Source: Spirochaetaceae bacterium (GTDB taxonomy: Bacteria; Spirochaetota; Spirochaetia; SZUA-6; Bin103). From it: 12,233 bases of DNA. Under the pieces are notes generated by a model that was given only the letters and a program-made list of their open reading frames with translations, ran no database searches and had not been told where the DNA came from. Position 1 is the first letter of the stretch. Each line of letters starts with the position of its first letter. Location: the NCBI GenBank assembly GCA_026710565.1, contig JAPOQV010000101.1, positions 1 through 12,233 on the forward strand. Reading direction: 5' to 3'. The position numbers and the translations under genes are program-made. Below, one piece after another: positions 6,861 through 12,233 of this stretch.

Positions 6861-8025
6861 TCTGCAACACGTCACCGTCTACCGAGACCCCGCAAGCGAG
6901 TGGAACGCCGCGTTCCCGGAGATCACCTGCCTGGCTGACGGCGACCTGCTGGTGTCGTTCCGGGAGGCCCGTTACGGGCCTCCCGCGAAGGGCGCCGGTC
7001 ACAACCACAGCGAGCCGCAGTGCCGCGGGTCGCTGATCCGCTCGACCGACGGCGGACGGACCTGGCCGCTCTCCGGTTATCAGCACCTCACCGACACGTT
7101 CCCGATGGAGCAGTGCTCGGTGAGCGCGGCCAGCGACGGCCTGGTGTTGTTCATCTACGCCCTCAACGTCCTGCAGACGGATCCCTTGACGGCCACCCTG
7201 CAGGACGGCGGCGGCTGGAGCGCGGAGCGGAGCTACATCGATCTGGCCCGCCGCTCCCAGGACGGGGGCCGGACCTGGGACGAGCCAACGCCGTTGACCC
7301 CGTCTCCGCTCAGCCACTCGGCCATTCACGCGCCGATGATCGAGTTGCAGGACGGCACCCTGCTGGCGCCGCTGTGCGGCAGTCTGGGCTCCGATCCCGC
7401 CGCGCCGCAGCAGCATCCGCAGTGCGTGGTGCGCTCCCACGACCGCGGGCTGACCTGGGGCGACGGCTCCATCGTCGCCCTCGATCCGCGCGGCCGGCGT
7501 CGCTACCACCAGGCGTCGCTGGTGCCACTGCCGGACGGCGGGATCCTGGCGGTCATGCACTCGGAGGAGTTTGTCGAACTGCCCGACGGCCGCGAAGCGC
7601 GGGAAGTGAACGCGTGGCTGTCCCGATCGCATGACGCGGGGCGCACCTGGAGCGAGCTGGAGTCGCTGCCATTCCGGATCACGGGCTCGGCCACCAGCAC
7701 CATCCGCCTGCAGGACGGGCGCCTGCTGTTCACGTGGAGCGACCGCCACATCCCCAGCATGCGCGTGGCGGTGAGCGACGACGACGGGCGCACCTGGAGC
7801 GACCATGAGGGGTGGTCGGTGCGCGACGGCGAACACATCCCCGGCTCACGTTCGATGCTGCAGGCATGGGCGCACGACGGCTCCGTGTTCGAAGAGCCCT
7901 ACTCCGACATCGGCGAGCCGTGCACGGTCCAACTCGCCGACGGCCGCATCATCACCGTCTACTACTGGGGCGATCCGGACGACACCATGCGCTATATCGA
8001 AGCAGCCCTGTTCTCCCTGGACTGA
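6850..8025 (+). CDS. Sialidase-like (BNR/Asp-box) beta-propeller protein
   Basis: A 391-residue protein with five Asp-box motifs (S-x-D-x-G-x-T-W) at residues 65-72, 136-143, 196-203, 260-267 and 309-316, spaced by one propeller blade. The set reads STDGGRTW, SQDGGRTW, SHDRGLTW, SHDAGRTW and SDDDGRTW. Between them are strand texts such as LQDGTLLAPL, LPDGGILAVM, LQDGRLLFTW and LADGRIITVYYW. This fits the six-bladed exo-alpha-sialidase (GH33-like) fold. Candidate catalytic-side residues include R in SFREAR near residue 40 and the C-terminal YYWGDPDD. The Arg triad and Tyr/Glu pair of true sialidases cannot be assigned with certainty, so the real activity may be another glycosidase, or none. 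It has no signal peptide or membrane segment and should be cytoplasmic. The start is set by the strong RBS at 6838-6843 and overlaps the ATPase gene by 11 bases. The coding region holds a perfect 11-bp hairpin at 6961-6985. Confidence 0.85.
   Translation: MIRDLQHVTVYRDPASEWNAAFPEITCLADGDLLVSFREARYGPPAKGAGHNHSEPQCRGSLIRSTDGGRTWPLSGYQHLTDTFPMEQCSVSAASDGLVLFIYALNVLQTDPLTATLQDGGGWSAERSYIDLARRSQDGGRTWDEPTPLTPSPLSHSAIHAPMIELQDGTLLAPLCGSLGSDPAAPQQHPQCVVRSHDRGLTWGDGSIVALDPRGRRRYHQASLVPLPDGGILAVMHSEEFVELPDGREAREVNAWLSRSHDAGRTWSELESLPFRITGSATSTIRLQDGRLLFTWSDRHIPSMRVAVSDDDGRTWSDHEGWSVRDGEHIPGSRSMLQAWAHDGSVFEEPYSDIGEPCTVQLADGRIITVYYWGDPDDTMRYIEAALFSLD
6961..6985 (+). repeat. Perfect 11-bp inverted repeat (TTA loop) inside the sialidase-like gene
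   Basis: CGGGAGGCCCG (6961-6971) and CGGGCCTCCCG (6975-6985) are exact reverse complements around TTA. It lies about 110 bases after the start codon and encodes REARYGPP. The stem is nearly all G-C and would fold strongly in the mRNA. The T-run of a terminator is absent. It may influence pausing or mRNA decay at the transporter-enzyme border, or be a by-product of codon choice. Confidence 0.8.
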
Positions 8026-8038
8026 ACCTCAGCGTGGC

Positions 8039-8043
8039 GGAAG
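8039..8043 (+). promoter_or_regulatory. RBS that favours the GTG start of the putative glycosidase gene
   Basis: GGAAG ends five bases before the GTG at 8049. The other in-frame candidate, GTG at 8034, has no clear Shine-Dalgarno match. The downstream GTG is therefore preferred, although the difference is only five residues. Confidence 0.5.
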
Positions 8044-8048
8044 ATGCC

Positions 8049-9788
8049 GTGAGCGGGGTCGGGCGCCGCTACCGGGTCGCCGTGAACGACGACGGCGCCT
8101 CGCTGTGGCAGTACCGGCAAGTGCCGCTGAGCGCGGAAGGATTCCTGCGCGCCGCGGTGGACCGCATGGCCGGCGCGGACCTGCTGTGCTGGGGCGCCGG
8201 CAACACCCGCTTCTGGTACGGATCCGGCGTGGCCGAGGACCTGGATACCGGACAGCAGGTGTTCCCGACCGTGCAGGAGTGGATGGCGCACACCACGCTG
8301 CGCAGCCTGCGCGACGCCGGGCAGGAGCCGCTTGCGCTGGTCTGCGGGCGCTGCCACCGGCACGGGATGCACCTGTACGCATCTCTGCGCATGAACGACG
8401 GCCACTTCTCCTTCCCGCCGCCCGCGGACGCGCCCGAGCCGGGAGCCCCCGACTTCGGCGTGCCCCACCCCGACCAGTTGTGGAACCACCAGCGCGGGGC
8501 GCAGGCCAGCCCCCTCACCGCGGAGTTCTGGCGCCGCCATCCCGAGTACCGCATCGGCCGGAACTGGCCGGGCAGCGTGTTCTCCGCCGATCTGCTCGAC
8601 TACGCCCACGCCGAAGTCAGGGATCGGTGGCTGAGCATCATCACCGACATCGCCGACCGCTTCGAAGTCGACGGGGTGGAGCTCGACTTCATGCGCAACC
8701 CGTTCTTCTTCGGTCCGGATCGCGTGGCTGCCGGCCGCCCCCTCATGACCGCCTTCGTGCGCGAGGTGCGCGAGGTGCTGGACGAGGCCGGCGGCCGGCG
8801 CCGCCGGCGCCTGGGCCTGGCGGCGCGCTGCCCCACCGCCCTGGCCGGCTGCGACGCCATCGGACTCGACGTGGAGACCTGGGTGCGCGACGGCCTGCTC
8901 GACGTGCTGATCCCCAGTCCCACGCGCACCAACAAGTTCGAGACCGACCTGAGGCCGCTGGCCGCCATGAGCCGCGGCACGCGCTGCCAGGTGCTTGCCG
9001 GTGTGGACACGGTGATGCCCAACCAGACCTGGGAACAGGTCCGCGCGCTGCAGGCGGAGGATCGGCCCGGAACGCCCCCGGCCGCGGACTCCGACGACGA
9101 CCGCCTGCTCGCGACGAGCCGGCACAGGGTCGAGGGCAAACGCGGCGTGCTGGAGGGGATGCCCCTTAACCTGTGGCGCGCCCTTGCGGCCAACGCCTAC
9201 CTGGACGGGGCCGACGGCATCTACGTGTTCAACCTGTGGGACCAGGTCGCCCGCCACGGCCGCCACCTGGACGGAGCGATCCTGCGGGACGGGCGCTCGC
9301 CGGAAGCGCTGGCGCGCCGCGACAAACTGTACGCCCTGGACTTCGAGATCGCCGGCGTCGGGGTTGGCCACCCGCACGCGCACCTGGCGCAGCCGGCATC
9401 GCTGCCGCTGGTGCTGGCGGAGGGCGAGCCGGTCGAGCTGCGCCTCAAGGTTGCCGATACGCTGGCGGAGGTGCCGGCGACCGATCTGGACGAGGTGCGC
9501 CTGCACCTGTTGGCGGTGAACCTCACGCCGTTGGACCGGCTGCGGGTACTGCTCAACGGCGACGCCATCGACCGGCTGCGGGACGCCCCGACTCTGCGGC
9601 CGGGAGCGCCCACGGGCCCCAACAGCGCCTTCGTCGATCTGATCTATGATCTGCGCCGATGCCTGCCGCGACAGGGAGTCAACGTGTTCACCGTTGAGCT
9701 GACGTACAAGAACGCCCAGGTCCAGCCGGCCGTGTACCTGCGCGAGCTGGAGCTCTCGATCCGCTACCGGACGGAGGAGGCGGCATGA
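8049..9788 (+). CDS. Putative glycosidase, GHL10/DUF187-like TIM barrel with C-terminal beta-sandwich
   Basis: A protein of about 579 residues that I recognise only at fold level. The core LLDYAHAEVRDRWLSIITDIADRF and then VDGVELDFMR (E211, D213) closely resembles the GHL10 pattern 'peVrdy...YdvDGihlDyiR', in which acidic residues at a strand end are catalytic candidates. Later barrel-type strands include RLGLAARC, DVETWVRDGLLDVLIPSP, CQVLAGVD and GADGIYVFNLWDQ. The last 150 residues or so (from about PVELRLKVADTL) look like a beta-sandwich accessory domain, ending VYLRELELSIRYR. The many His and Trp residues in the first 170 (for example HRHGMHLYASLRMND) suggest a sugar-binding face. There is no signal peptide, so it is probably cytoplasmic. 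It starts 23 bases after the sialidase-like gene; GTG at 8034 is the alternative start. The frame open further upstream overlaps the sialidase gene and is rejected. Its stop overlaps the next start as ATGA. Substrate unknown; the family assignment needs a profile search. Confidence 0.75.
   Translation: MSGVGRRYRVAVNDDGASLWQYRQVPLSAEGFLRAAVDRMAGADLLCWGAGNTRFWYGSGVAEDLDTGQQVFPTVQEWMAHTTLRSLRDAGQEPLALVCGRCHRHGMHLYASLRMNDGHFSFPPPADAPEPGAPDFGVPHPDQLWNHQRGAQASPLTAEFWRRHPEYRIGRNWPGSVFSADLLDYAHAEVRDRWLSIITDIADRFEVDGVELDFMRNPFFFGPDRVAAGRPLMTAFVREVREVLDEAGGRRRRRLGLAARCPTALAGCDAIGLDVETWVRDGLLDVLIPSPTRTNKFETDLRPLAAMSRGTRCQVLAGVDTVMPNQTWEQVRALQAEDRPGTPPAADSDDDRLLATSRHRVEGKRGVLEGMPLNLWRALAANAYLDGADGIYVFNLWDQVARHGRHLDGAILRDGRSPEALARRDKLYALDFEIAGVGVGHPHAHLAQPASLPLVLAEGEPVELRLKVADTLAEVPATDLDEVRLHLLAVNLTPLDRLRVLLNGDAIDRLRDAPTLRPGAPTGPNSAFVDLIYDLRRCLPRQGVNVFTVELTYKNAQVQPAVYLRELELSIRYRTEEAA
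8788..8807 (+). repeat. GC-only inverted repeat encoding an arginine run
   Basis: CCGGCGGC (8788-8795) and GCCGCCGG (8800-8807) are exact reverse complements around CGGC. In frame it encodes part of AGGRRRRRLG in the putative glycosidase, a low-complexity basic stretch between barrel elements. It is most likely a compositional effect of GC-rich arginine and glycine codons. Confidence 0.5.
9773..9780 (+). promoter_or_regulatory. Strong RBS of the GH43-like gene
   Basis: GGAGGAGG ends four bases before the ATG at 9785, inside the last codons of the putative glycosidase gene. With the ATGA stop-start overlap it fixes the start and suggests tightly coupled, efficient translation. Confidence 0.8.
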
Positions 9789-10789
9789 GGTTGGAGCGAC
9801 ACCCCGCGAACCCGATCATCCCCGTGGTGCCGGGCACCTGGCACAACTTCGTGACGGCCAACGCCGACGTGATCCGCGTCGGCGACGAGTGGCGTCTCTA
9901 CTTCCGCGGCAACTCGAAGCAGACGGACGGCACCGTCAACGCGGCTATCGGGCTGCTCACCTGTCCGGTTGACGGGTTCGACGGCGTGACGTGGCAGGCG
10001 CACGCCGGCAATCCCGTGACCCGGCCGGGGCCGGCCGGCAGCTTCGACGACCTGGGCGCCCTGGACCCCGCGATCGTGGAGGCGGACGGAAGGTTCCTGC
10101 TGTACTACACGGCGGTGCCGCAGGAGCGGCCGGAGGCCGCCGGCCGAGGATGGGGCCACTCCGTCAAGAGCATCGGCCTGGCGGTATCGGACGACGGCCT
10201 GCGCTTCGAGCGCTGCGGCGACGAGCCGCTCATACCGGCGTTCGCTGCCGCGCCGGAGGTCGTGTTCCACGCCGGCGAGTACTGGATGTTCTACTCCGCG
10301 CTCGACCCCCGCGGCGGCACCGACATCTGCCTGGTGCGTTCGCCCGATCCCTACCGGTTCGACCACACCCGACGCCGGATCGTGCTGACCGTCGGCGAGC
10401 CCGGGAGCTGGGAGGGGCTCACGGTGACCACCCACCGCATCTTCCGCGACAACGGCCTCTGGTACATGGTCTACGCGGGCAGCGACCGGCACGAGGACAC
10501 CCCCTGGCACTTCGGCGTGGCAGCCTCGCACGACTTGGTCACCTGGACCCGCTACCCCGGCAACCCGGTCTTCGAGCGCGGCCCCGAGGGCACCTGGGAT
10601 GACTGCGGCATCTGGTACGGCACCACGGCCAAGATCGACGGGGTGTACTACATGTGGTACGAGGGGCGATCGAGCGGCGAACCGCGGCACATCGCCGACA
10701 CCCGCCCGGGCGGCCGGGGACGCGGCGGCATCTCCCAGATCGGCCTGGCCACCATGCGGTCCGACACGTTCTTCTTTACCATTCCCTGA
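9785..10789 (+). CDS. Five-bladed beta-propeller glycoside hydrolase-like protein (GH43/GH32/GH130-type fold)
   Basis: A 334-residue protein with five repeated 'aromatic-x-hydrophobic-aromatic' strands, one per blade: EWRLYFRG, RFLLYYTA, EYWMFYSA, LWYMVYAG and VYYMWYEG. Each is preceded by an acidic turn. This is the pattern of the five-bladed arabinanase/levansucrase/invertase superfamily. Candidate catalytic acids in the usual order are D28 (TANADVI, blade 1), D94 (FDDLGALDPAIV, blade 2) and E210 (SWEGLTVT, blade 4). The N-terminal RHPANPIIP also recalls GH43 and GH130 proteins. I cannot decide between a hydrolase and a GH130-like phosphorylase. There is no signal peptide, so it is probably cytoplasmic. 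It sits between the putative glycosidase (four-base overlap) and the amidohydrolase (one-base TGATG overlap), which implies they act on one imported substrate. All three putative catalytic acids are present, so it looks active. Confidence 0.8.
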   Translation: MRLERHPANPIIPVVPGTWHNFVTANADVIRVGDEWRLYFRGNSKQTDGTVNAAIGLLTCPVDGFDGVTWQAHAGNPVTRPGPAGSFDDLGALDPAIVEADGRFLLYYTAVPQERPEAAGRGWGHSVKSIGLAVSDDGLRFERCGDEPLIPAFAAAPEVVFHAGEYWMFYSALDPRGGTDICLVRSPDPYRFDHTRRRIVLTVGEPGSWEGLTVTTHRIFRDNGLWYMVYAGSDRHEDTPWHFGVAASHDLVTWTRYPGNPVFERGPEGTWDDCGIWYGTTAKIDGVYYMWYEGRSSGEPRHIADTRPGGRGRGGISQIGLATMRSDTFFFTIP

Positions 10790-11949
10790 TGCGCATGGGC
10801 CGTTCCGTCTCGTACGATCTCATAATCAGCGCCGGCCGGGTGCTGTGCGCCGCCACGGGCCTGGACGGCCCGGGGCGGGTCGCCGTGCTCGGCGGCCGCA
10901 TTGCCGCGGCCGGACCCGACGTTGCCGGAACGGCCCGCGAATGGGTGAGCTTCCCGGACGGGCTGTTGCTCCCCGGCCTGGTCGACCTGCACGCCCACCC
11001 GGCGCGCGGCGGGGCGCGTTACGGCATCGCCCCGGACGAGCACCTGCTGCCGCGCGGCGTGACCACCGTGCTGTCGCAGGGCGACGCCGGCGCCGGCAAC
11101 TGGCCGGACTACCGCGACCGGGTCATCGGCGCCAGCCGCACGCGGGTGCGACTTGCCATTCACCTGTCGCAGCGCGGCGAGTCCGATCCCGACCGGCCGT
11201 ACGGATCGCTGGCCGATGCCGACGTGGACGCGTGCGTCGCCGCGATCGAGGACGGCGGCGAGCTGATCTGGGGGATCGCCGTGAACACCGGCAGCTCGGT
11301 CGGCATGGACCCCCACCCCCTGCTCGACCGCGCCCTGCAGGTGGCCGACCGCTCGGGCCGGCCACTGCTGTTCGGCACGCGCATGCACCCCGACTGGCCG
11401 CTCGACGAGCAGCTCCCGTTGCTGCGCGCCGGCGACGTGGTCACGTACTGCTTCAATCCGCTGGCCGAGGGCCTGGTTCATGACGGCCGCGTGCGCGCCT
11501 GCGTCCGGGACGCTCGGCGGCGCGGGGTGCTGTTCGACATCGGCCACGGCATGGCCTCGTTCAGCTTTCCGGTCGCGGAGGCGGCCATCGGCGAGGGGTT
11601 CTGGCCCGACACGATCTCCAGCGACCAGTACCATCGCCACGTGGGCTCCCGCCCGCAGCACGACCTGGCGCTCACCGTCTCCAAGCTGATCGCGGCCGGC
11701 ATGCCGGAGCGGGAGGCGTTCCGCCGCGCGACCCTGCGGCCCGCCGAGGTGCTGGGACTGGACGGCGAGATCGGCTCGCTGCGCGCCGGCACGTGCGCCG
11801 ACCTGGCGGTGCTGGAGCAGGCCGAGGGAGGTGCCGCCGTACCGCTGCGCGACGTCGACGGGGTGGAGCGGCACGGCGTGCGCTGGGTGCCACGCCTGAC
11901 CGTCCGCGCCGGCAGTCTCGCAGTCGCGCGAGGCGATAGAGTCGCCTGA
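10789..11949 (+). CDS. Amidohydrolase-superfamily protein, COG3964 deacetylase-like, apparently missing several metal ligands
   Basis: A 386-residue cytoplasmic protein with the composite beta-sandwich and TIM-barrel layout of amidohydrolases. The N-terminal sandwich has DLIISAGRVL and LPGLVDLHAHP with the HxH metal motif (H68, H70). The family-specific stretch VLFDIGHGMASFSF (H253), with TISSDQYH (D279) and the end IGSLRAGTCADLAVLE, places it with the COG3964 'amidohydrolase/deacetylase' group (Atu3266/EF0837 type). As I recall that group, the bridging Lys sits in GIKvR, one His in MvHig and another in vvTHCF. Here the matching sites read GIAVN (A164), LLFGTRMHP (R198, with H200 nearby) and VVTYCFN (Y220). 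If the alignment is right, three ligands are lost while HxH and D279 remain. It may be mononuclear, repurposed or inactive. ATG at 10789 overlaps the previous stop as TGATG; ATG at 10795 is an alternative. No Shine-Dalgarno is seen, so translation is probably coupled. It is the last gene of the operon. Confidence 0.85.
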   Translation: MRMGRSVSYDLIISAGRVLCAATGLDGPGRVAVLGGRIAAAGPDVAGTAREWVSFPDGLLLPGLVDLHAHPARGGARYGIAPDEHLLPRGVTTVLSQGDAGAGNWPDYRDRVIGASRTRVRLAIHLSQRGESDPDRPYGSLADADVDACVAAIEDGGELIWGIAVNTGSSVGMDPHPLLDRALQVADRSGRPLLFGTRMHPDWPLDEQLPLLRAGDVVTYCFNPLAEGLVHDGRVRACVRDARRRGVLFDIGHGMASFSFPVAEAAIGEGFWPDTISSDQYHRHVGSRPQHDLALTVSKLIAAGMPEREAFRRATLRPAEVLGLDGEIGSLRAGTCADLAVLEQAEGGAAVPLRDVDGVERHGVRWVPRLTVRAGSLAVARGDRVA

Positions 11950-11991
11950 CGCAATGGCACCCCGCAATGAACCCGGTTCCCGCGCACCCGG
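11950..11991. other. Convergent gap at the operon end, no clear terminator
   Basis: Only 42 bases separate the stop of the amidohydrolase gene from that of the minus-strand gene. I see no strong GC stem followed by a T-run in either direction. A five-pair stem (TCGCC/GGCGA, about 11999-12013) lies just inside the minus-strand gene and is too weak to call. Termination may be Rho-dependent or lie further on. Confidence 0.5.
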
Positions 11992-12233
11992 CTACGAATC
12001 GCCGGATTGGCGACCGATCTCCGCCAGCCGCCGTTCAAGCTCGGCCGCACGCGCCATGGCGGCGTCCTTTTCGGCGAGGGCCGTGTCCTTCTCGGCCAAG
12101 GCGGCGTCCTTCTCGCGCTTCATGCGGCCCCACGTCTCCGTTATCTCATCCTCCAGCGCCATCGAGTCGGCCACCTCCTCGCTCGCCGTAGCGCCCGCCA
12201 GACGCCGCAACACCGGCGCGTAGCGCTCCGGCA
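11992..12233 (-). CDS. C-terminal fragment of an unidentified protein with an EKD-repeat coiled coil, 5' end outside window
   Basis: The minus-strand frame is open from the window end and stops with TAG at 11994-11992, so only about the last 80 residues are seen. The GTG at 12213 is probably internal, since codons for PERYAP-type text continue upstream. The fragment has RRLAGATASEEVADSM, then LEDEITETWGRMKR, then three near-identical seven-residue units EKDAALA, EKDTALA and EKDAAMA, and a charged helix ending ELERRLAEIGRQSGDS. This is a clear coiled coil in register with a heptad. Similar tails occur on Rpn/PD-(D/E)XK transposase-like proteins, but nothing here proves that. It converges on the operon, with 42 bases between the two stop codons. 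Confidence 0.6.
   Translation of the reverse strand, partial: PERYAPVLRRLAGATASEEVADSMALEDEITETWGRMKREKDAALAEKDTALAEKDAAMARAAELERRLAEIGRQSGDS
12064..12117 (-). repeat. Tandem 21-bp repeat, about 2.5 copies, coding for EKD heptads
   Basis: On the plus strand GTCCTT recurs at 12064, 12085 and 12106, exactly 21 bases apart, within near-identical units. Read on the minus strand each unit gives one heptad starting EKD. In-frame repeat gain or loss would lengthen the coiled coil by whole heptads. Confidence 0.85.

Noticed and set aside
7805..9169. Alternative plus-strand frame of 454 codons overlapping the sialidase-like and glycosidase genes
   Set aside because: The product is Arg-, Ala- and Pro-rich without strand or motif pattern, in a frame that conflicts with two supported genes.
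7992..9506. Minus-strand 504-codon frame opposite the putative glycosidase
   Set aside because: Compositional shadow. The plus frame carries the GHL10-like core and proper starts and overlaps.
10654..10788. Upstream extension of the amidohydrolase frame
   Set aside because: It overlaps the GH43-like gene and has no family similarity. The ATG at 10789 gives the expected DLIISAGRVL start.
1..12233. CRISPR array, tRNA or rRNA gene, insertion sequence ends
   Set aside because: No regularly spaced direct repeats, cloverleaf-like sequence, rRNA-like stretch or transposase with terminal repeats was found on reading both strands.

Overview
The window is GC-rich and almost fully coding. It is dominated by one plus-strand gene run, about 559 to 11949, of nine genes that overlap or are separated by at most about 60 bases. 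The solute-binding protein has a cleavable Sec-type signal peptide with no lipobox cysteine, which suggests a bacterium with an outer membrane and a periplasm. GC content, gene style and the flanking PD-(D/E)XK-type ATPase fragment resemble environmental or host-associated uncultured lineages, for example Spirochaetaceae MAGs. That taxonomic guess is weak, because no marker gene is present.

Layout. (1) 1-411: the C-terminal end of a protein with a PD-(D/E)XK nuclease-like domain, probably an AAA-ATPase fusion cut by the window edge. (2) 412-558: a non-coding leader with a weak promoter candidate and a GC hairpin. (3) 559-6860: a complete five-gene Dpp/Opp-type ABC importer, with binding protein, two permeases and two ATPases. 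A perfect 12-bp hairpin lies between the binding-protein gene and the first permease gene. (4) 6850-11949: four enzyme genes that continue the operon by overlapping or near-contiguous starts. They are a five-Asp-box sialidase-like propeller, a GHL10/DUF187-like TIM-barrel putative glycosidase, a five-bladed GH43/GH32/GH130-like propeller, and a COG3964-type amidohydrolase/deacetylase-like protein. (5) 11992-12233, minus strand: the C-terminal coiled-coil end of an unidentified protein with three copies of a seven-residue EKD repeat.

How it may work together. Importers of this family are usually annotated as peptide transporters, but some members (the Thermotoga ones are best known) carry oligosaccharides. 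Here the importer genes are translationally coupled to three carbohydrate-active-fold proteins and one deacetylase-like protein. None of the four enzymes has a signal peptide. The simplest reading is a glycan-utilisation locus: an oligosaccharide or glycoside is captured in the periplasm, imported intact and dismantled in the cytoplasm. The substrate cannot be read from the sequence.

The most unusual protein is the terminal amidohydrolase. It keeps the HxH motif and the late Asp of its superfamily, but appears to lack the Lys and both mid-barrel His metal ligands of its closest family as I remember it. No RNA gene, CRISPR array, insertion sequence or transcriptional regulator was seen.
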